From Streptomyces sp. NRRL F-2580 (GTDB lineage: Bacteria > Actinomycetota > Actinomycetes > Streptomycetales > Streptomycetaceae), in contig NZ_JOIR01000008.1 in assembly GCF_000720115.1 (NCBI RefSeq), positions 121,763 through 185,762 on the forward strand: DNA of 64,000 bases. Reading direction: 5' to 3'. The position numbers were made by a program, and so were the translations under genes. This document shows, piece by piece, positions 46,211-60,816 of this stretch. Every line of letters starts with the position of its first letter. Positions within the stretch are counted from its first letter, which is position 1. The notes under the pieces were generated by a model that saw nothing but the letters and a program-made list of their open reading frames with translations, did no database searches and was not told the origin of the DNA.

Positions 46211-46535
46211 ACCCGGCACCGCCCGCGCCGCCCCCACCGGACGCACCGCCCGCGTCTCCGGAGCCGCCAGGACCCCCCGGACCCCCCAGGCCGTCCGCTC
46301 CCCCGGTGGCCCCGCCGCGGACGCCGGCACCCGCCGACCGCCGGGCCTTGCGCACCGGGCCCGGTACACAGTGCACCGGCAGCAGCCCCAGCCCCCAGCC
46401 GCCCACCGCCACCGCGCCCTCCACCGCCCCGGACTCCTCGGGCGCCAGTACCAGCCGCAGCACGGCCCACCACCACAGCACCCCCACCGTCAGCGCGAGG
46501 GCCAATGCCGCAGGTATGCGCAGTAACCGCCGCAC
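46158..46535 (-). CDS. Small membrane protein with a TTA codon
   Basis: A 125-aa protein. The start GTG 46535 behind GGGAGG reads VRRLLRIPAALALALTVGVLWWW, a basic leader plus one TM helix (about 8-31); the rest is Gly/Ala-rich and low in complexity. Codon 4 is TTA, so translation may need the bldA leucyl-tRNA. The start region lies against a partial repeat element. It overlaps the end of the SDR gene. Unknown function; the C-terminal half could be spurious. Confidence 0.5.
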   Translation of the reverse strand: MRRLLRIPAALALALTVGVLWWWAVLRLVLAPEESGAVEGAVAVGGWGLGLLPVHCVPGPVRKARRSAGAGVRGGATGGADGLGGPGGPGGSGDAGGASGGGGAGGAGSTRASTLRRSGEGSDPS

Positions 46536-46544
46536 GGCTGCCTC

Positions 46545-46582
46545 CCTGGGGGTCCCCCCAGACGGAGTCTGAGGGCCGGGAC
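46545..46582. repeat. Partial Streptomyces repeat element
   Basis: CTGGGGGTCCCCCCAGACGGAGTCTGAGGG matches the hairpin module found at 5.58 and 25.37 kb, without the GCGTTTGAGGCG core. Confidence 0.55.
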
Positions 46583-46634
46583 CCGGACTGCCCCATCCTC
46601 GCGCACCGCCCCCGGCACCGCACCCAGAACGGCC

Positions 46635-46675
46635 AGGAGCCCCGGCCGGTGCTTCACGCACCGGCCGGGGCTCCT
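46635..46675 (-). terminator. Strong terminator after clgR
   Basis: Perfect 18-base arms (46635-46652, 46658-46675) with a five-base loop, 27 bp beyond the clgR stop. Confidence 0.8.
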
Positions 46676-46702
46676 GCCACGCTCAAACGCTCACGTGCTC
46701 GC

Positions 46703-47083
46703 TCACGCGGCTACGACATTCACCGCTTCCGCAGGCGCCTTGATGGTCACCCGCTCCGGTCCACCCGTGACCGAAGCCATGGAGACCGAATTGAGCATCG
46801 GGCGGACCGGCACGCTCACCGGTTCGCTTGCCGCGGCCGACTGTGCCAGCTCGGCCAGCGACAGTTCGTCACTGACTTCGCGCATCAGCTCGGACATCCG
46901 TACGTCCAACGCGTCGCAGATCGCGGAGAGCAGCTCGGAGGATGCCTCCTTCTGCCCCCGCTCCACCTCGGAGAGATAGCCGAGCGAAACTCGGGCCGAC
47001 GAGGAGACTTCGCGCAGAGTACGGCCCTGGCGCTGGCGCTGCCGACGCAGCACGTCACCCAGCAGGCGACGGAGCAGAATCAT
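46703..47083 (-). CDS. clgR: Clp gene regulator ClgR (XRE-type HTH)
   Basis: A 126-aa activator of clp protease and chaperone genes. The HTH spans about 16-75 ([39 protein letters not shown]). The protein ends ...NVVAA; C-terminal Ala residues are the known degron through which ClpP proteases remove ClgR. ATG 47083 follows GGAGGGA. It closes the rimO-pgsA-cinA-clgR set. Confidence 0.9.
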   Translation of the reverse strand: MILLRRLLGDVLRRQRQRQGRTLREVSSSARVSLGYLSEVERGQKEASSELLSAICDALDVRMSELMREVSDELSLAELAQSAAASEPVSVPVRPMLNSVSMASVTGGPERVTIKAPAEAVNVVAA

Positions 47084-47192
47084 CGGTGGCTCCCTCCTCT
47101 GACCGTGTAGCCGCATCCTTCACGCCCCACCGTACCGCCTCGCGCCGCGGCCGTGCGGGGAGCGATGTCGTGTTCACTCAGGGCTGCAAACA

Positions 47193-47795
47193 TCAAATCC
47201 CCCCGTTCTGTTCCGTATCCTGCCTCCGCGCATTCTCACGGAGTTGGCCTGAGAGAAGCTCGAGCACTGTGCGTGCACTCTCCCTACGAATTTCCGTACG
47301 GGAGCCGTTCAACCTCAGCCGGACCGTTTTCCTGCCCCCCGGACCGTCCACCGCGACGAAAACCGTGCCCACCGGGTGCCCGTCCTGCGGCTGCGGACCG
47401 GCCACCCCAGTGGTCGCAATTCCCCACGAAGCGCCCATCAGCCGCCGCACACCGGCTGCCATCTCCGCCGCGACCTGCGCGTTCACCGCGCCTTCGGCCG
47501 CGAGCAGCTCCGCGTCGACCCCGAGGACCCGGTGCTTGATCTCCGTGGCGTACGCCGTGACGGATCCGCGGAAGGACTGCGAGGCGCCGGGGACCGCCGT
47601 GAGCTCGGCGGCCACCATGCCGCCGGTCAGGGATTCCGCCACGGCGAGCGTCTGGTCACTTTCCGTGAGCAGCCGCAGCACCTCCGCGGCGATGTCGAAC
47701 ACATGGTCGACCTCTCCGACCGTGCCGGCCCCGCCCGGCGACGTCTCCGCTCCGCCTCCGGTCACCCGGAAGGAATCCCCCGCCCCGTAGGTCAC
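47193..47795 (-). CDS. cinA: CinA C-terminal domain protein (NMN amidohydrolase-like)
   Basis: A 200-aa protein with the CinA/PncC domain: TLAVAESLTGGMVAAELTAVPGASQSFRGSVTAYATEIKHRVLGV (about 50-94) and GIATTGVAGPQPQDGHPVGTVFVAV. PncC-type enzymes convert nicotinamide mononucleotide to nicotinate mononucleotide. The GTG 47795 start overlaps the pgsA stop (GTGA), so the two are co-translated. Confidence 0.88.
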   Translation of the reverse strand: MTYGAGDSFRVTGGGAETSPGGAGTVGEVDHVFDIAAEVLRLLTESDQTLAVAESLTGGMVAAELTAVPGASQSFRGSVTAYATEIKHRVLGVDAELLAAEGAVNAQVAAEMAAGVRRLMGASWGIATTGVAGPQPQDGHPVGTVFVAVDGPGGRKTVRLRLNGSRTEIRRESARTVLELLSGQLRENARRQDTEQNGGI

Positions 47796-48448
47796 CGCGC
47801 GGCCCGCTCCGCCTCGAGACCCTGGCGGCGCAGTACGACCGCCTGCCGGATGTAGTCCAAACCGGTGACCACGGTCAGCACGACTGCGATCGCCATCACC
47901 CAGAAGCGCATGGTCGCCAGCGCCCCGGTCAGCGCGAGCACGTACATGCCCACCGCCGTGCCCTGCGCCAAGGTCTTGAGCTTGCCGCCACGGCTGGCCG
48001 GAATCACTCCGTAGCGGATGACCCAGAAGCGCAGCAGCGTGATCCCGAGCTCCCGCCCGAGGATCACCCCGGTCACCCACCAGGGAAGGTCACCGAGCCA
48101 GGAGAGGCAGATCAGCGCCGACCCCATGATCGCCTTGTCGGCGATGGGGTCGGCGATCTTGCCGAAGTCCGTGACCAGGTCGTACGTGCGGGCCAGGTGC
48201 CCGTCGAAGATGTCCGTGATCATGGCGACGGCGAACGCCGCCCAGGCCCAGGCCCGCCAGGCCGGGTCGTAGCCGCCCTCGGCGAGCAGCAGGAAGACGA
48301 ATCCCGGCACCAGGACGAGCCGGATCATCGTCAGGATGTTGGCGATGTTCCACAGGCTGGCCTGATTGACCGCCGCGGCCCCCAGCTTCGCGCCGGGTAC
48401 GGGCCGGCGATCGGTCCCGCCCGCCGCAGATGCCGGGACTCCGGTCAT
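47792..48448 (-). CDS. pgsA: CDP-diacylglycerol-glycerol-3-phosphate 3-phosphatidyltransferase
   Basis: Phosphatidylglycerophosphate synthase in the inner membrane, 218 aa with about four to six TM helices. The CDP-alcohol phosphotransferase motif DG-x2-AR-x8-G-x3-D-x3-D is present as [20 protein letters not shown] (about 71-90), followed by IAD. ATG 48448 overlaps the rimO stop (ATGA). Confidence 0.92.
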   Translation of the reverse strand: MTGVPASAAGGTDRRPVPGAKLGAAAVNQASLWNIANILTMIRLVLVPGFVFLLLAEGGYDPAWRAWAWAAFAVAMITDIFDGHLARTYDLVTDFGKIADPIADKAIMGSALICLSWLGDLPWWVTGVILGRELGITLLRFWVIRYGVIPASRGGKLKTLAQGTAVGMYVLALTGALATMRFWVMAIAVVLTVVTGLDYIRQAVVLRRQGLEAERAAR

Positions 48449-49932
48449 CCGGCCGCCTCCTCAAGATCCATGCCCAGGGGCTCCGCCACCAGGTCCACCC
48501 CGAGGGTGCCGACCACCTTGGCGGTGACGATACGCCCGGGGACCAGGCCCGTGCTGTCCGTGAAGACGACCTGGCCGTCGGTTTCGGGGGCCTGGTGGGC
48601 GGCGCGCCCGTAGGCACCGTCGCCGTCCTCGTCGACCGTCTCCACGGACTCGACGAGTACCTCCAGGGTCTCTCCGATGCGCTCCTCGGCGCGCTGCGAG
48701 GTGAGCTCCTCGGCGAGCCGCTGCATGTGCGCGAGCCGCTCGGCGATGGTGTCCTCGTCCAGCTTGTGGTCGTAGCCGACGGCCTCGGTGCCGTCCTCGT
48801 CGGAGTAGCCGAAGATGCCGATGGCGTCGAGCCGCGCGTGGGTGAGGAAACGCTCCAGCTCGGCGAAGTCCGACTCCTTCTCGCCGGGGAAGCCGACGAT
48901 GAAGTTGGACCGCACACCGGCCTGCGGGGCCTTGCTCCGGATGGTGTCCAGCAGCTCCAGGAACCGGTCGGTGTCACCGAAGCGGCGCATGGCGCGCAGC
49001 ACGTCGGGGGCCGAGTGCTGGAAGGACAGGTCGAAGTACGGGACGACCTTGGGGGTCGAGGTGAGCACGTCGATCAGGCCCGGCCGCATCTCGGCGGGCT
49101 GCAGGTAGCTCACGCGCACGCGCTCGATGCCGTCGACCGCGGCCAGCTCGGGCAGCAGGCTCTCCAGCAGCCGGATGTCGCCGAGGTCCTTGCCGTACGA
49201 GGTGTTGTTCTCGGAGACCAGCATGACCTCCTTGACGCCCTGCTCGGCGAGCCAGCGGGTCTCGCCCAGCACGTCGCTGGGGCGGCGGGAGATGAAGGAG
49301 CCGCGGAAGGACGGGATGGCGCAGAAGGAGCAGCGCCGGTCGCAGCCGGAGGCCAGCTTGACCGAGGCCACGGGGCTCTTGTCCAGGCGGCGGCGCAGGG
49401 GTGCGCGCGGCCCGGAGGCGGGCGCGAGCCCGGTGGGCAGGTCGGCGGGGGCCTCGGCCGGCTCCTGGGCGTGGCCGGGGAGGGCCACGTCGGCGCTCTG
49501 CCGCTCCGCGGGGCTGATCGGCAGCAGCTTGCGCCGGTCGCGCGGGGTGTGGGCCTCCACGCTGCCGCCGTTCAGGATGGTCTGGAGGCGGTTGGAGATG
49601 TCGGCGTAGTCGTCGAAACCGAGGACTCCGTCGGCTTCCGGCAGGGCTTCGGCGAGCTCCTTGCCGTAGCGCTCGGCCATGCAGCCGACGGCGACGACCG
49701 CCTGGGTCTTGCCGTGATCCTTGAGATCGTTGGCTTCCAGGAGGGCGTCTACGGAGTCCTTTTTGGCGGCTTCGACGAAGCCGCAGGTGTTGACGACGGC
49801 TACGTCCGCATCGGCGGCGTCCTCGACGAGCTCCCAGCCATCCGCCGCCAGGCGGCCTGCGAGCTCCTCCGAGTCCACCTCGTTACGGGCGCAGCCAAGA
49901 GTGACAAGGGCGACGGTACGGCGTTCGGGCAT
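48445..49932 (-). CDS. rimO: Ribosomal protein S12 methylthiotransferase
   Basis: A 495-aa radical SAM methylthiotransferase for the conserved Asp of ribosomal protein S12. N-terminal cysteines [14 protein letters not shown] and GCMAERY precede the radical SAM motif [17 protein letters not shown] (about 197-213), and a TRAM domain ends the protein. An insert of about 50 residues (Pro/Ala-rich) lies before the radical SAM part. ATG 49932; stop overlaps the pgsA start. Confidence 0.93.
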   Translation of the reverse strand: MPERRTVALVTLGCARNEVDSEELAGRLAADGWELVEDAADADVAVVNTCGFVEAAKKDSVDALLEANDLKDHGKTQAVVAVGCMAERYGKELAEALPEADGVLGFDDYADISNRLQTILNGGSVEAHTPRDRRKLLPISPAERQSADVALPGHAQEPAEAPADLPTGLAPASGPRAPLRRRLDKSPVASVKLASGCDRRCSFCAIPSFRGSFISRRPSDVLGETRWLAEQGVKEVMLVSENNTSYGKDLGDIRLLESLLPELAAVDGIERVRVSYLQPAEMRPGLIDVLTSTPKVVPYFDLSFQHSAPDVLRAMRRFGDTDRFLELLDTIRSKAPQAGVRSNFIVGFPGEKESDFAELERFLTHARLDAIGIFGYSDEDGTEAVGYDHKLDEDTIAERLAHMQRLAEELTSQRAEERIGETLEVLVESVETVDEDGDGAYGRAAHQAPETDGQVVFTDSTGLVPGRIVTAKVVGTLGVDLVAEPLGMDLEEAAG

Positions 49933-49989
49933 GGACTCAAGACTACTTCGTCCCGGCGTCGGCCCCAGCCGCAAGTCCCGGTACAGCAA

Positions 49990-50023
49990 GATCCCCGGGG
50001 TGCGGCGCAGCACCCCGGGGATC
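49990..50023 (-). terminator. Terminator between the RodZ-like gene and rimO
   Basis: Perfect 14-base arms GATCCCCGGGGTGC (49990-50003) and complement (50010-50023) with a six-base loop, 35 bp after the RodZ-like stop. Confidence 0.75.
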
Positions 50024-50058
50024 CGGATTTCCCTGTTCCGCCCTGGGGCGGCCTCCGA

Positions 50059-50958
50059 TCAGCCCGCCTGGGGCTGGTCCTGAAGAGGGTCCGCCTTGGT
50101 GTATGTGAGACGTTCCACCTGACCCGGCTGGAAGTCGTCCTTGATCTCCTTGCCGTTCACGAAGAGCTTCACGGCCCCGGCGTCGCCGAGCACGAGGTCG
50201 ACGGACTCCTTGTCGGTGAAGGTCTTGGACTGACCCTGCGTGAGGGTGCCGTCGAAGAGCAGCCGGCCGGTGGAGTCCTTCGCGGAGATCCAGCTCTCGC
50301 CGGTGTCGGCCGTCAGGACGACCGTGACGAGGTCCTTGGGCGCGGCGGCGATCGCGCTGTCCGAGGGCTCCGGCTTGGGCGGGGCCGGGGTCGGCTGGGG
50401 CTGCGCGGCCGGCTTGCCCCCGGTCTGCTTGGGTGCTGCCGGCTTCGGCGCGGCGGAACCTTCCGCCACCGGTCGCTTGTCCTTCGCGTCGCCGCCGCTG
50501 AAGGCGGTGAAGCCCACGAAGCCGATCACGGCGACGATGGCGGCGACCATGGCCGCGGTCCAGTTGGGCCGCTGCCGTTCGGGACGGATGCGCTCGGCGT
50601 CGAACATCGGCGCGGCGGGCGTGGGTGCCGGCCGGCCGCCGTGGGCCGCGTCGTAGCTCTCGACCAGGGGTACCGGGTCGAGGTGGACGGCGCGGGCGAG
50701 CGTACGGATGTGACCGCGGGCGTACACGTCGCCGCCGCACCGCGTGAAGTCGTCCTCTTCGATCGCGTGCACGATCGGGATGCGCACGCGGGTGATGGAA
50801 CTGACCTCGTCGACGGTGAGCCCGGCGGCGATGCGGGCCTTCTTGAGGGCGGTCCCGATGGACGGGGTCTCGACGGGTCGTTCGACGATGCGGTCCTCGG
50901 ACCGGTCGTCGGTCGAAGGCCGCTCTTCTTCGGGGGAGTTGGCGTTGCCGATGGACAC
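50059..50958 (-). CDS. RodZ-like membrane protein with N-terminal HTH and DUF4115
   Basis: A 299-aa bitopic protein. The cytoplasmic HTH_25 domain spans about 35-100 (GTALKKARIAAGLTVDEVSSITRVRIPIVHAIEEDDF), one TM lies near 138-158, a Pro/Lys-rich linker follows, and a DUF4115 beta domain spans about 210-290 (DLVTVVLTADTGESWISAKDSTGR). RodZ homologues tie cell shape machinery to MreB. GTG 50958 behind GAAAGG is the best start; the upstream in-frame region looks non-coding. Confidence 0.88.
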   Translation of the reverse strand: MSIGNANSPEEERPSTDDRSEDRIVERPVETPSIGTALKKARIAAGLTVDEVSSITRVRIPIVHAIEEDDFTRCGGDVYARGHIRTLARAVHLDPVPLVESYDAAHGGRPAPTPAAPMFDAERIRPERQRPNWTAAMVAAIVAVIGFVGFTAFSGGDAKDKRPVAEGSAAPKPAAPKQTGGKPAAQPQPTPAPPKPEPSDSAIAAAPKDLVTVVLTADTGESWISAKDSTGRLLFDGTLTQGQSKTFTDKESVDLVLGDAGAVKLFVNGKEIKDDFQPGQVERLTYTKADPLQDQPQAG

Positions 50959-51178
50959 GTGGGCGCCTTTCGAGCGTGTAGCCACCTGCTGGATGTCCAG
51001 TCTAGGGGGGTGACGAAAGGGTGGAGCAACCGGAGGGTGCACTTCATACGCCATACGAATGGCGAAGGGAGGTCCGCTCCGGCGTGGCGGACCGACGCCG
51101 TACGCGAGGTCGTGCGCGGTGCCACTACCTCCCTTCAACTGGACGTGGGCCCAAGGGAAACGGTTGCTCGCGATTTGA

Positions 51179-53980
51179 TTACGGATGGGCCTCGCCGCGG
51201 ATGACGGCGAGCACGTCGTCCAGCTCGTCGGCCTTCAGCAGGACGTCGCGCGCCTTCGAACCCTCGCTCGGACCGACGATCCCCCGCGATTCCATGAGGT
51301 CCATCAGCCGCCCGGCCTTGGCGAAGCCCACCCGCAGCTTGCGCTGGAGCATCGAGGTGGAGCCGAACTGCGTGGTGACCACCAGCTCCGCCGCCTGGCA
51401 CAGCAGGTCCAGGTCGTCGCCGATGTCCTCGTCGATCTCCTTCTTCTGCTTCTGCCCGACCGTGACGTCCTCCCGGAAGACGGGCGCCATCTGGTCCTTG
51501 CAGTGCTGGACGATCCCGGCGATCTCGTCCTCGGTGACGAAGGCCCCCTGGAGGCGGACCGGCTTGTTCGCCCCCATGGGCAGGAACAGCCCGTCGCCCT
51601 TGCCGATGAGCTTCTCGGCGCCCGGCTGGTCGAGGATGACCCGGCTGTCGGCGAGCGAGGAGGTGGCGAACGCGAGCCGCGAGGGCACGTTCGCCTTGAT
51701 CAGGCCGGTGACCACGTCCACTGAGGGCCGCTGGGTGGCGAGCACCAGGTGGATGCCGGCCGCGCGGGCCAGCTGGGTGATCCGGACGATCGAGTCCTCG
51801 ACGTCGCGCGGGGCCACCATCATCAGGTCGGCCAGCTCGTCGACGATCACCAGCAGGTACGGGTACGGGCTGAGCTCCCGCTCGCTGCCCGGCGGCAGTT
51901 TGATCTTGCCGTCCCGGATGGCCTGGTTGAAGTCGTCGATGTGCCGGTAGCCGAAGGCGGCCAGGTCGTCGTAGCGCAGGTCCATCTCGCGCACGACCCA
52001 CTGGAGCGCCTCGGCGGCCCGCTTGGGGTTGGTGATGATCGGCGTGATCAGGTGCGGAATGCCCTCGTACGCCGTCAGCTCCACCCGCTTGGGGTCGACG
52101 AGCACCATCCGCACGTCCTCCGGGGTCGCCCGGACCATCACGGAGGTGATCAGGCAGTTGATGCAGGAGGACTTTCCGGAACCGGTGGCGCCGGCCACGA
52201 GCACGTGCGGCATCTTGGCGAGGTTGGCCATGACGTAGCCGCCCTCGACGTCCTTGCCGAGCGCGACCAGCATCGGGTGGTCGTCCTCGGCCGCGTCCGC
52301 GAGCCGCAGTACGTCGCCCAGGTTGACCATCTCGCGGTCGGTGTTCGGGATCTCGATGCCGACCGCCGACTTGCCCGGGATCGGGCTGATGATCCGCACG
52401 TCCGGCGAGGCCACGGCGTAGGCGATGTTCTTGGTCAGGGCGGTGATCCGCTCGACCTTGACCGCGGCGCCCAGCGTGACCTCGTACCGGGTGACCGTCG
52501 GCCCCCGGGTGAAGCCGGTGACGTCCGCGTCGACCTTGAACTCGGTGAACACGTTGCGCAGCGAGGCGACCACCGCGTCGTTGGCGGCGCTGCGGGTCTT
52601 GCCGGGCCCGCCCTTCTCCAGCAGGTCCAGCGAGGGCAGGGCGTACGTGATGTCCCCGCGCAGCTGGAGCTGCTCGGCGCGCGGTGGCAGCGCCTGGGTC
52701 TGCGGCGGGGCCTTGGTCAGGTCGGGCACCGACAGGGTCCCGGAGGCCGCGGCGGTGGTGGCGTGCGGCTGCTCGGCGGGGGGCTCGGAAGCAGTCGGAG
52801 GCTCGGGGGCGACGGGCGCCGCGGGGCGCTCCCCGCGGGCGGTCGGCACGGGCGCGGTGATCTCCGCGTCCACGCCCTCCCGCTCGACGGTGATGCCGTG
52901 CGTGAGGTCGGCGACGAGCGGGGAGGGCGGCAGGCCGCCGTAGACCGCCCCGTCCAACGCGGCGGCGGCCGCCGCGGCCACGTCGACGGCGTCCATCTCC
53001 CGGTTCATGGCCGGCCGGGCGGAGCTCCTGCGCGGCCGGCGCCGCCGGGCGAGCGCCTCCTCCTCGGCGGCGTCCGCCGGGCCGTCGGAGCCGACGGACG
53101 CGCCCGTACGGGCCCGCCACTGCTCCGCGTCGTGCCGGTCCCGGCGCTCGGCGGCGCCGTCGGCCTCCCCGTACCCCTCGTCGTACGCGTTCGGGGCGAT
53201 GATCCCGAGCCGGATGCCGAGCCTGCGCAGTCGCTGCGGGATCGCGTTGACCGGGGTCGCGGTGACCACCAGCAGCCCGAAGATCGTGAGCAGCACCAGC
53301 ATGGGCACGGCCAGCGGCGCGCCCATCGTGAAGATCAGCGGCTTGGAGGCGGCCCAGCCCACGAGCCCGCCCGCGTTCTGCATCGCGGTGGTGCCCTCGT
53401 CGCGGCCGGGCGCCCCGCAGGCGATGTGGACCAGGCCCAGGACCCCGATGACGAGGGCGGAGAGCCCGATGCCGATGCGGCCGTTGGCGTCGGTCTGCTC
53501 GGGATGGCGGATGAAACGTACCGCCATGACGCCGAGCAGGATCGGCACGAGCAGATCCAGTCGCCCGAAGGCACCGGTGACCAGCATGGTCACCAGATCC
53601 CCGACCGGACCGCTCAGGTTCGACCAGGTACCGGCGGCCACGATCAGCGCGAGGGCGAGCAGCAGCAGCGCGACGCCGTCCTTGCGGTGGGCGGGGTCGA
53701 GGTTCTTGGCCCCCTGGCCGATCCCGCGGAAGACGGCGCCGACCGCGTGCGCGCAGCCGAGCCACACCGCGCGCACCAGCCACACCACGCCCCCCGTCGG
53801 GGACGGCGCGGGCTTGGCCGCGGCCTTCTTGGCCGGGGCGCGCTTGGCGGCCGCCGCCTTCTTCGCCGGGGGCTTGCGCGCGGGGGCCGCCTTCTTGGCC
53901 GGCGCCGTCGTACGGCCGGTGCGGCCCTTCGCGGTGCCCGCGGTGCTCTGGGAACCCTTGCCGGACGTACTTGAGGCCAT
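51179..53980 (-). CDS. ftsK: DNA translocase FtsK
   Basis: A 933-aa membrane-anchored DNA pump for chromosome segregation in sporulation septa. The N-terminus is Ala/Lys/Pro-rich and precedes about four TM helices (about 95-240). A charged linker leads to the motor: Walker A VAGATGSGKSSCINCL (about 600), Walker B LLVIVDELADLMMV, and a C-terminal gamma winged helix (TSMLQRKLRVGFAKAGRLMDLMESRGIVGPSEGSKARDVL) that reads polar DNA signals. ATG 53980. Confidence 0.95.
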   Translation of the reverse strand: MASSTSGKGSQSTAGTAKGRTGRTTAPAKKAAPARKPPAKKAAAAKRAPAKKAAAKPAPSPTGGVVWLVRAVWLGCAHAVGAVFRGIGQGAKNLDPAHRKDGVALLLLALALIVAAGTWSNLSGPVGDLVTMLVTGAFGRLDLLVPILLGVMAVRFIRHPEQTDANGRIGIGLSALVIGVLGLVHIACGAPGRDEGTTAMQNAGGLVGWAASKPLIFTMGAPLAVPMLVLLTIFGLLVVTATPVNAIPQRLRRLGIRLGIIAPNAYDEGYGEADGAAERRDRHDAEQWRARTGASVGSDGPADAAEEEALARRRRPRRSSARPAMNREMDAVDVAAAAAAALDGAVYGGLPPSPLVADLTHGITVEREGVDAEITAPVPTARGERPAAPVAPEPPTASEPPAEQPHATTAAASGTLSVPDLTKAPPQTQALPPRAEQLQLRGDITYALPSLDLLEKGGPGKTRSAANDAVVASLRNVFTEFKVDADVTGFTRGPTVTRYEVTLGAAVKVERITALTKNIAYAVASPDVRIISPIPGKSAVGIEIPNTDREMVNLGDVLRLADAAEDDHPMLVALGKDVEGGYVMANLAKMPHVLVAGATGSGKSSCINCLITSVMVRATPEDVRMVLVDPKRVELTAYEGIPHLITPIITNPKRAAEALQWVVREMDLRYDDLAAFGYRHIDDFNQAIRDGKIKLPPGSERELSPYPYLLVIVDELADLMMVAPRDVEDSIVRITQLARAAGIHLVLATQRPSVDVVTGLIKANVPSRLAFATSSLADSRVILDQPGAEKLIGKGDGLFLPMGANKPVRLQGAFVTEDEIAGIVQHCKDQMAPVFREDVTVGQKQKKEIDEDIGDDLDLLCQAAELVVTTQFGSTSMLQRKLRVGFAKAGRLMDLMESRGIVGPSEGSKARDVLLKADELDDVLAVIRGEAHP

Positions 53981-54095
53981 GGGCCCGAGGTTACCGGTGC
54001 GCGCGCCGGTGGACACGCGTGCCCACCCCTTCACCCGTTCGTGTCGTCGGCTCCGCAGGTGCTTTGACGCACCGCCAGAGCCGACGCCCGCGCGG

Positions 54096-54782
54096 TCAGT
54101 TCTGCGACGGCAGGGCCGGAGCCCCTCCGGCGGTCCCGGGCTCCAGCGCGTCGAGCGCCCGCCGCAGCCCCGTGAGCTTGCGCTCCAGGTGGGCCGCGGT
54201 CGCCACCACGCCCGCGTCGGCCGAGTCCTCGCCGAGCTGCTTGGTCAGCGCCTCGGCCTGCTCCTCGACCGCCGCGAGCCGCGCGGAGAGCTCGGCCAGC
54301 AGCCCGGCCGTCTCCTTGCCGGCGTCCACGCCGTTGGAGCCGCTGCCGCCCTCCAGCTGGAGGCGCAGCAGGGCCGCCTGCTCGCGCAGTTGGCAGTTCT
54401 TCGTGTACAGCTCCACGAAGACCGAGACCTTGGCCCGCAGCACCCACGGGTCGAAGGGCTTCGAGATGTAGTCGACCGCACCCGCCGCGTAACCGCGGAA
54501 CGTGTGGTGCGGACCGTGGTTGATCGCGGTGAGGAAGATGATCGGGATGTCCCGGGTCCGCTCGCGCCGCTTGATGTGCGCGGCCGTCTCGAATCCGTCC
54601 ATCCCCGGCATCTGGACATCCAGCAGGATGACCGCGAAATCGTCCGTCAGCAGCGCCTTGAGCGCTTCCTCCCCCGACGACGCCCGGACCAGTGTCTGAT
54701 CGAGCGCGGAGAGGATGGCCTCCAGCGCCAGCAGATTCTCCGGCCGGTCGTCGACCAGGAGGATCTTGGCCTTCTGCACCAT
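54096..54782 (-). CDS. osaB: Response regulator OsaB (osmotic stress adaptation)
   Basis: A 228-aa receiver protein. The receiver domain (1-120) has DD at 11-12, phospho-acceptor Asp in ILLDVQMPGMDGFE (about 55) and a KPFDPW lysine. A coiled-coil C-terminus (about 125-228) has no HTH, so it likely acts by protein contacts. Position before the hybrid kinase OsaA fits S. coelicolor osaB, needed for growth under osmotic stress. AGGAGG precedes ATG 54782. Confidence 0.9.
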   Translation of the reverse strand: MVQKAKILLVDDRPENLLALEAILSALDQTLVRASSGEEALKALLTDDFAVILLDVQMPGMDGFETAAHIKRRERTRDIPIIFLTAINHGPHHTFRGYAAGAVDYISKPFDPWVLRAKVSVFVELYTKNCQLREQAALLRLQLEGGSGSNGVDAGKETAGLLAELSARLAAVEEQAEALTKQLGEDSADAGVVATAAHLERKLTGLRRALDALEPGTAGGAPALPSQN

Positions 54783-54897
54783 GCCCTGTCCTCCTCGCCC
54801 CGGCACGGGGCCTCCCCGGCTCCTGGCTCCGGCCTGTGCGCCGGGCCCCGCCCCAGAGGACGGCATCCTTGCGCCGTCCGTCCTTGTGCCGGTCATC

Positions 54898-54924
54898 GTA
54901 GCCCCAGTCCCGAGATCGCCACAC
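54898..54924 (-). promoter_or_regulatory. Candidate SigB promoter of osaB
   Basis: Minus-strand GTGT, 16 bases, then GGGCTAC, resembling the SigB pattern (GNNTN, 14-16 bases, GGGTAC/T). osaB is reported to depend on SigB in S. coelicolor. The -10 here carries one insertion relative to consensus, so it is tentative. Confidence 0.35.
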
Positions 54925-55055
54925 CCTGTCACCAGGATGTCACTGTGCACGAAGCAGAAACGTGGTGGGAGAGCAGAAGGTTCCCCGTCTACCGGGTTCC
55001 CACACCGCTCCGGCCACAGTGAGTCAGCAATTGGTATGCACCGCTCTCCCGGCGG

Positions 55056-60590
<5,535 letters not shown>

Positions 60591-60816
60591 CGTGTCCCTC
60601 CCGAAAGGGTCGACCGCTGTTCCGCCGGGCTTCGAGTACCACTGCCCGGCTCTTCACGCCTGCCCAGTGTTTCACCCTGGCCGAACCCGGCCATAACACT
60701 TCGGCACCATCGCACACCCGCCGTACCCTGCGGGTGGATTCCCGGACGACGGCACCATGCCGACCGCGAAGGTAAGTAACCTGGCAACCGATGTCCAACC
60801 GCGTCGAAGGAGATTC

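Noticed and set aside
60723..60728. GGGTAC on the minus strand as a SigB -10 for osaA
   Set aside because: No matching -35 at 14-16 bases; the hexamer alone is too common.
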